This document shows, piece by piece, positions 62,737 through 64,000 of a stretch of DNA of 64,000 nucleotides. The DNA comes from Vibrio gallaecicus. GTDB taxonomy: Bacteria; Pseudomonadota; Gammaproteobacteria; Enterobacterales; Vibrionaceae. The notes below the pieces were generated by a model. The model did no database searches. It was not told the DNA's origin and worked only from the letters and a program-made list of their open reading frames with translations. The stretch is taken from contig NZ_AP025491.1 in assembly GCF_024347495.1 (NCBI RefSeq), positions 1,769,874 through 1,833,873 of the forward strand, read 5' to 3'. The position numbers and the translations under genes were made by a program. Positions within the stretch are counted from its first letter, which is position 1. Each line of letters begins with the position of its first letter.

Positions 62737-64000
<1,264 letters not shown>

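Overview
The window reads as a piece of a Vibrionaceae chromosome, most likely a Vibrio. The evidence is a Qrr quorum-sensing small RNA with LuxO-type sites and a sigma-54 promoter, a thermolabile-haemolysin type GDSL lipase, a malT / malP-malQ / glgB cluster, a GTP-free second Pst system next to a chemoreceptor, many GGDEF proteins, moderate A+T content and strong Shine-Dalgarno sites. From general knowledge of vibrios this gene content resembles the smaller chromosome (II), but that is inference; there is no rRNA, tRNA, replication gene, prophage, insertion sequence or CRISPR array here.

Layout. 1-6000: the 5' part of a GH13 alpha-amylase (cut by the window edge), a DUF1294 membrane protein, a LysE exporter divergent from an Lrp/AsnC regulator, a lone LysR regulator and a membrane-anchored Sel1-repeat protein. 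6000-12150: sstT, an rsgA GTPase with a possible leader peptide, a three-gene copper/cytochrome-oxidase type operon (small membrane protein, SCO, PCuAC) and a DUF368 membrane protein. 12150-12550: a Qrr sRNA. 12800-23330: malT divergent from malP-malQ-glgB. 23390-26470: an ECF vitamin-type transporter of unknown substrate. 26700-31600: a HlyD/DUF3302 pair and two overlapping TPR genes, one a diguanylate cyclase. 31770-34040: a zinc-ribbon/HTH protein that looks transposase-derived, behind deoD. 34500-42000: an L,D-transpeptidase facing an Lpp-like lipoprotein, a DEAD-box helicase, a two-component system and a NagE-like PTS permease. 42090-52500: a secreted phospholipase/haemolysin and, divergently, a tight five-gene operon. 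52660-60830: a chemoreceptor, a pstSCAB operon without phoU and a GAF-GAF-GGDEF cyclase. 61000-64000: BatD and a VWA/TPR protein cut by the window edge.

The most interesting unit is the operon at 43876-52491. Behind a Fur-box-like site it encodes, with gaps of 0-9 bases, an exported S9 serine peptidase, a TonB-dependent receptor with haem-receptor FRAP/NxNL motifs, a secreted HEXXH metalloprotease with a P-domain and a GlyGly-CTERM-like tail, an Lcl/DUF1566 lipoprotein and a second secreted Lcl/DUF1566 protein. I read it as a surface protease plus receptor system for taking iron or haem from proteins; that function is inference.

Other points are several short tandem repeats placed just after stop codons or terminators of minus-strand genes, small ORFs with strong ribosome binding sites, and paired hairpins ahead of the two-component genes.
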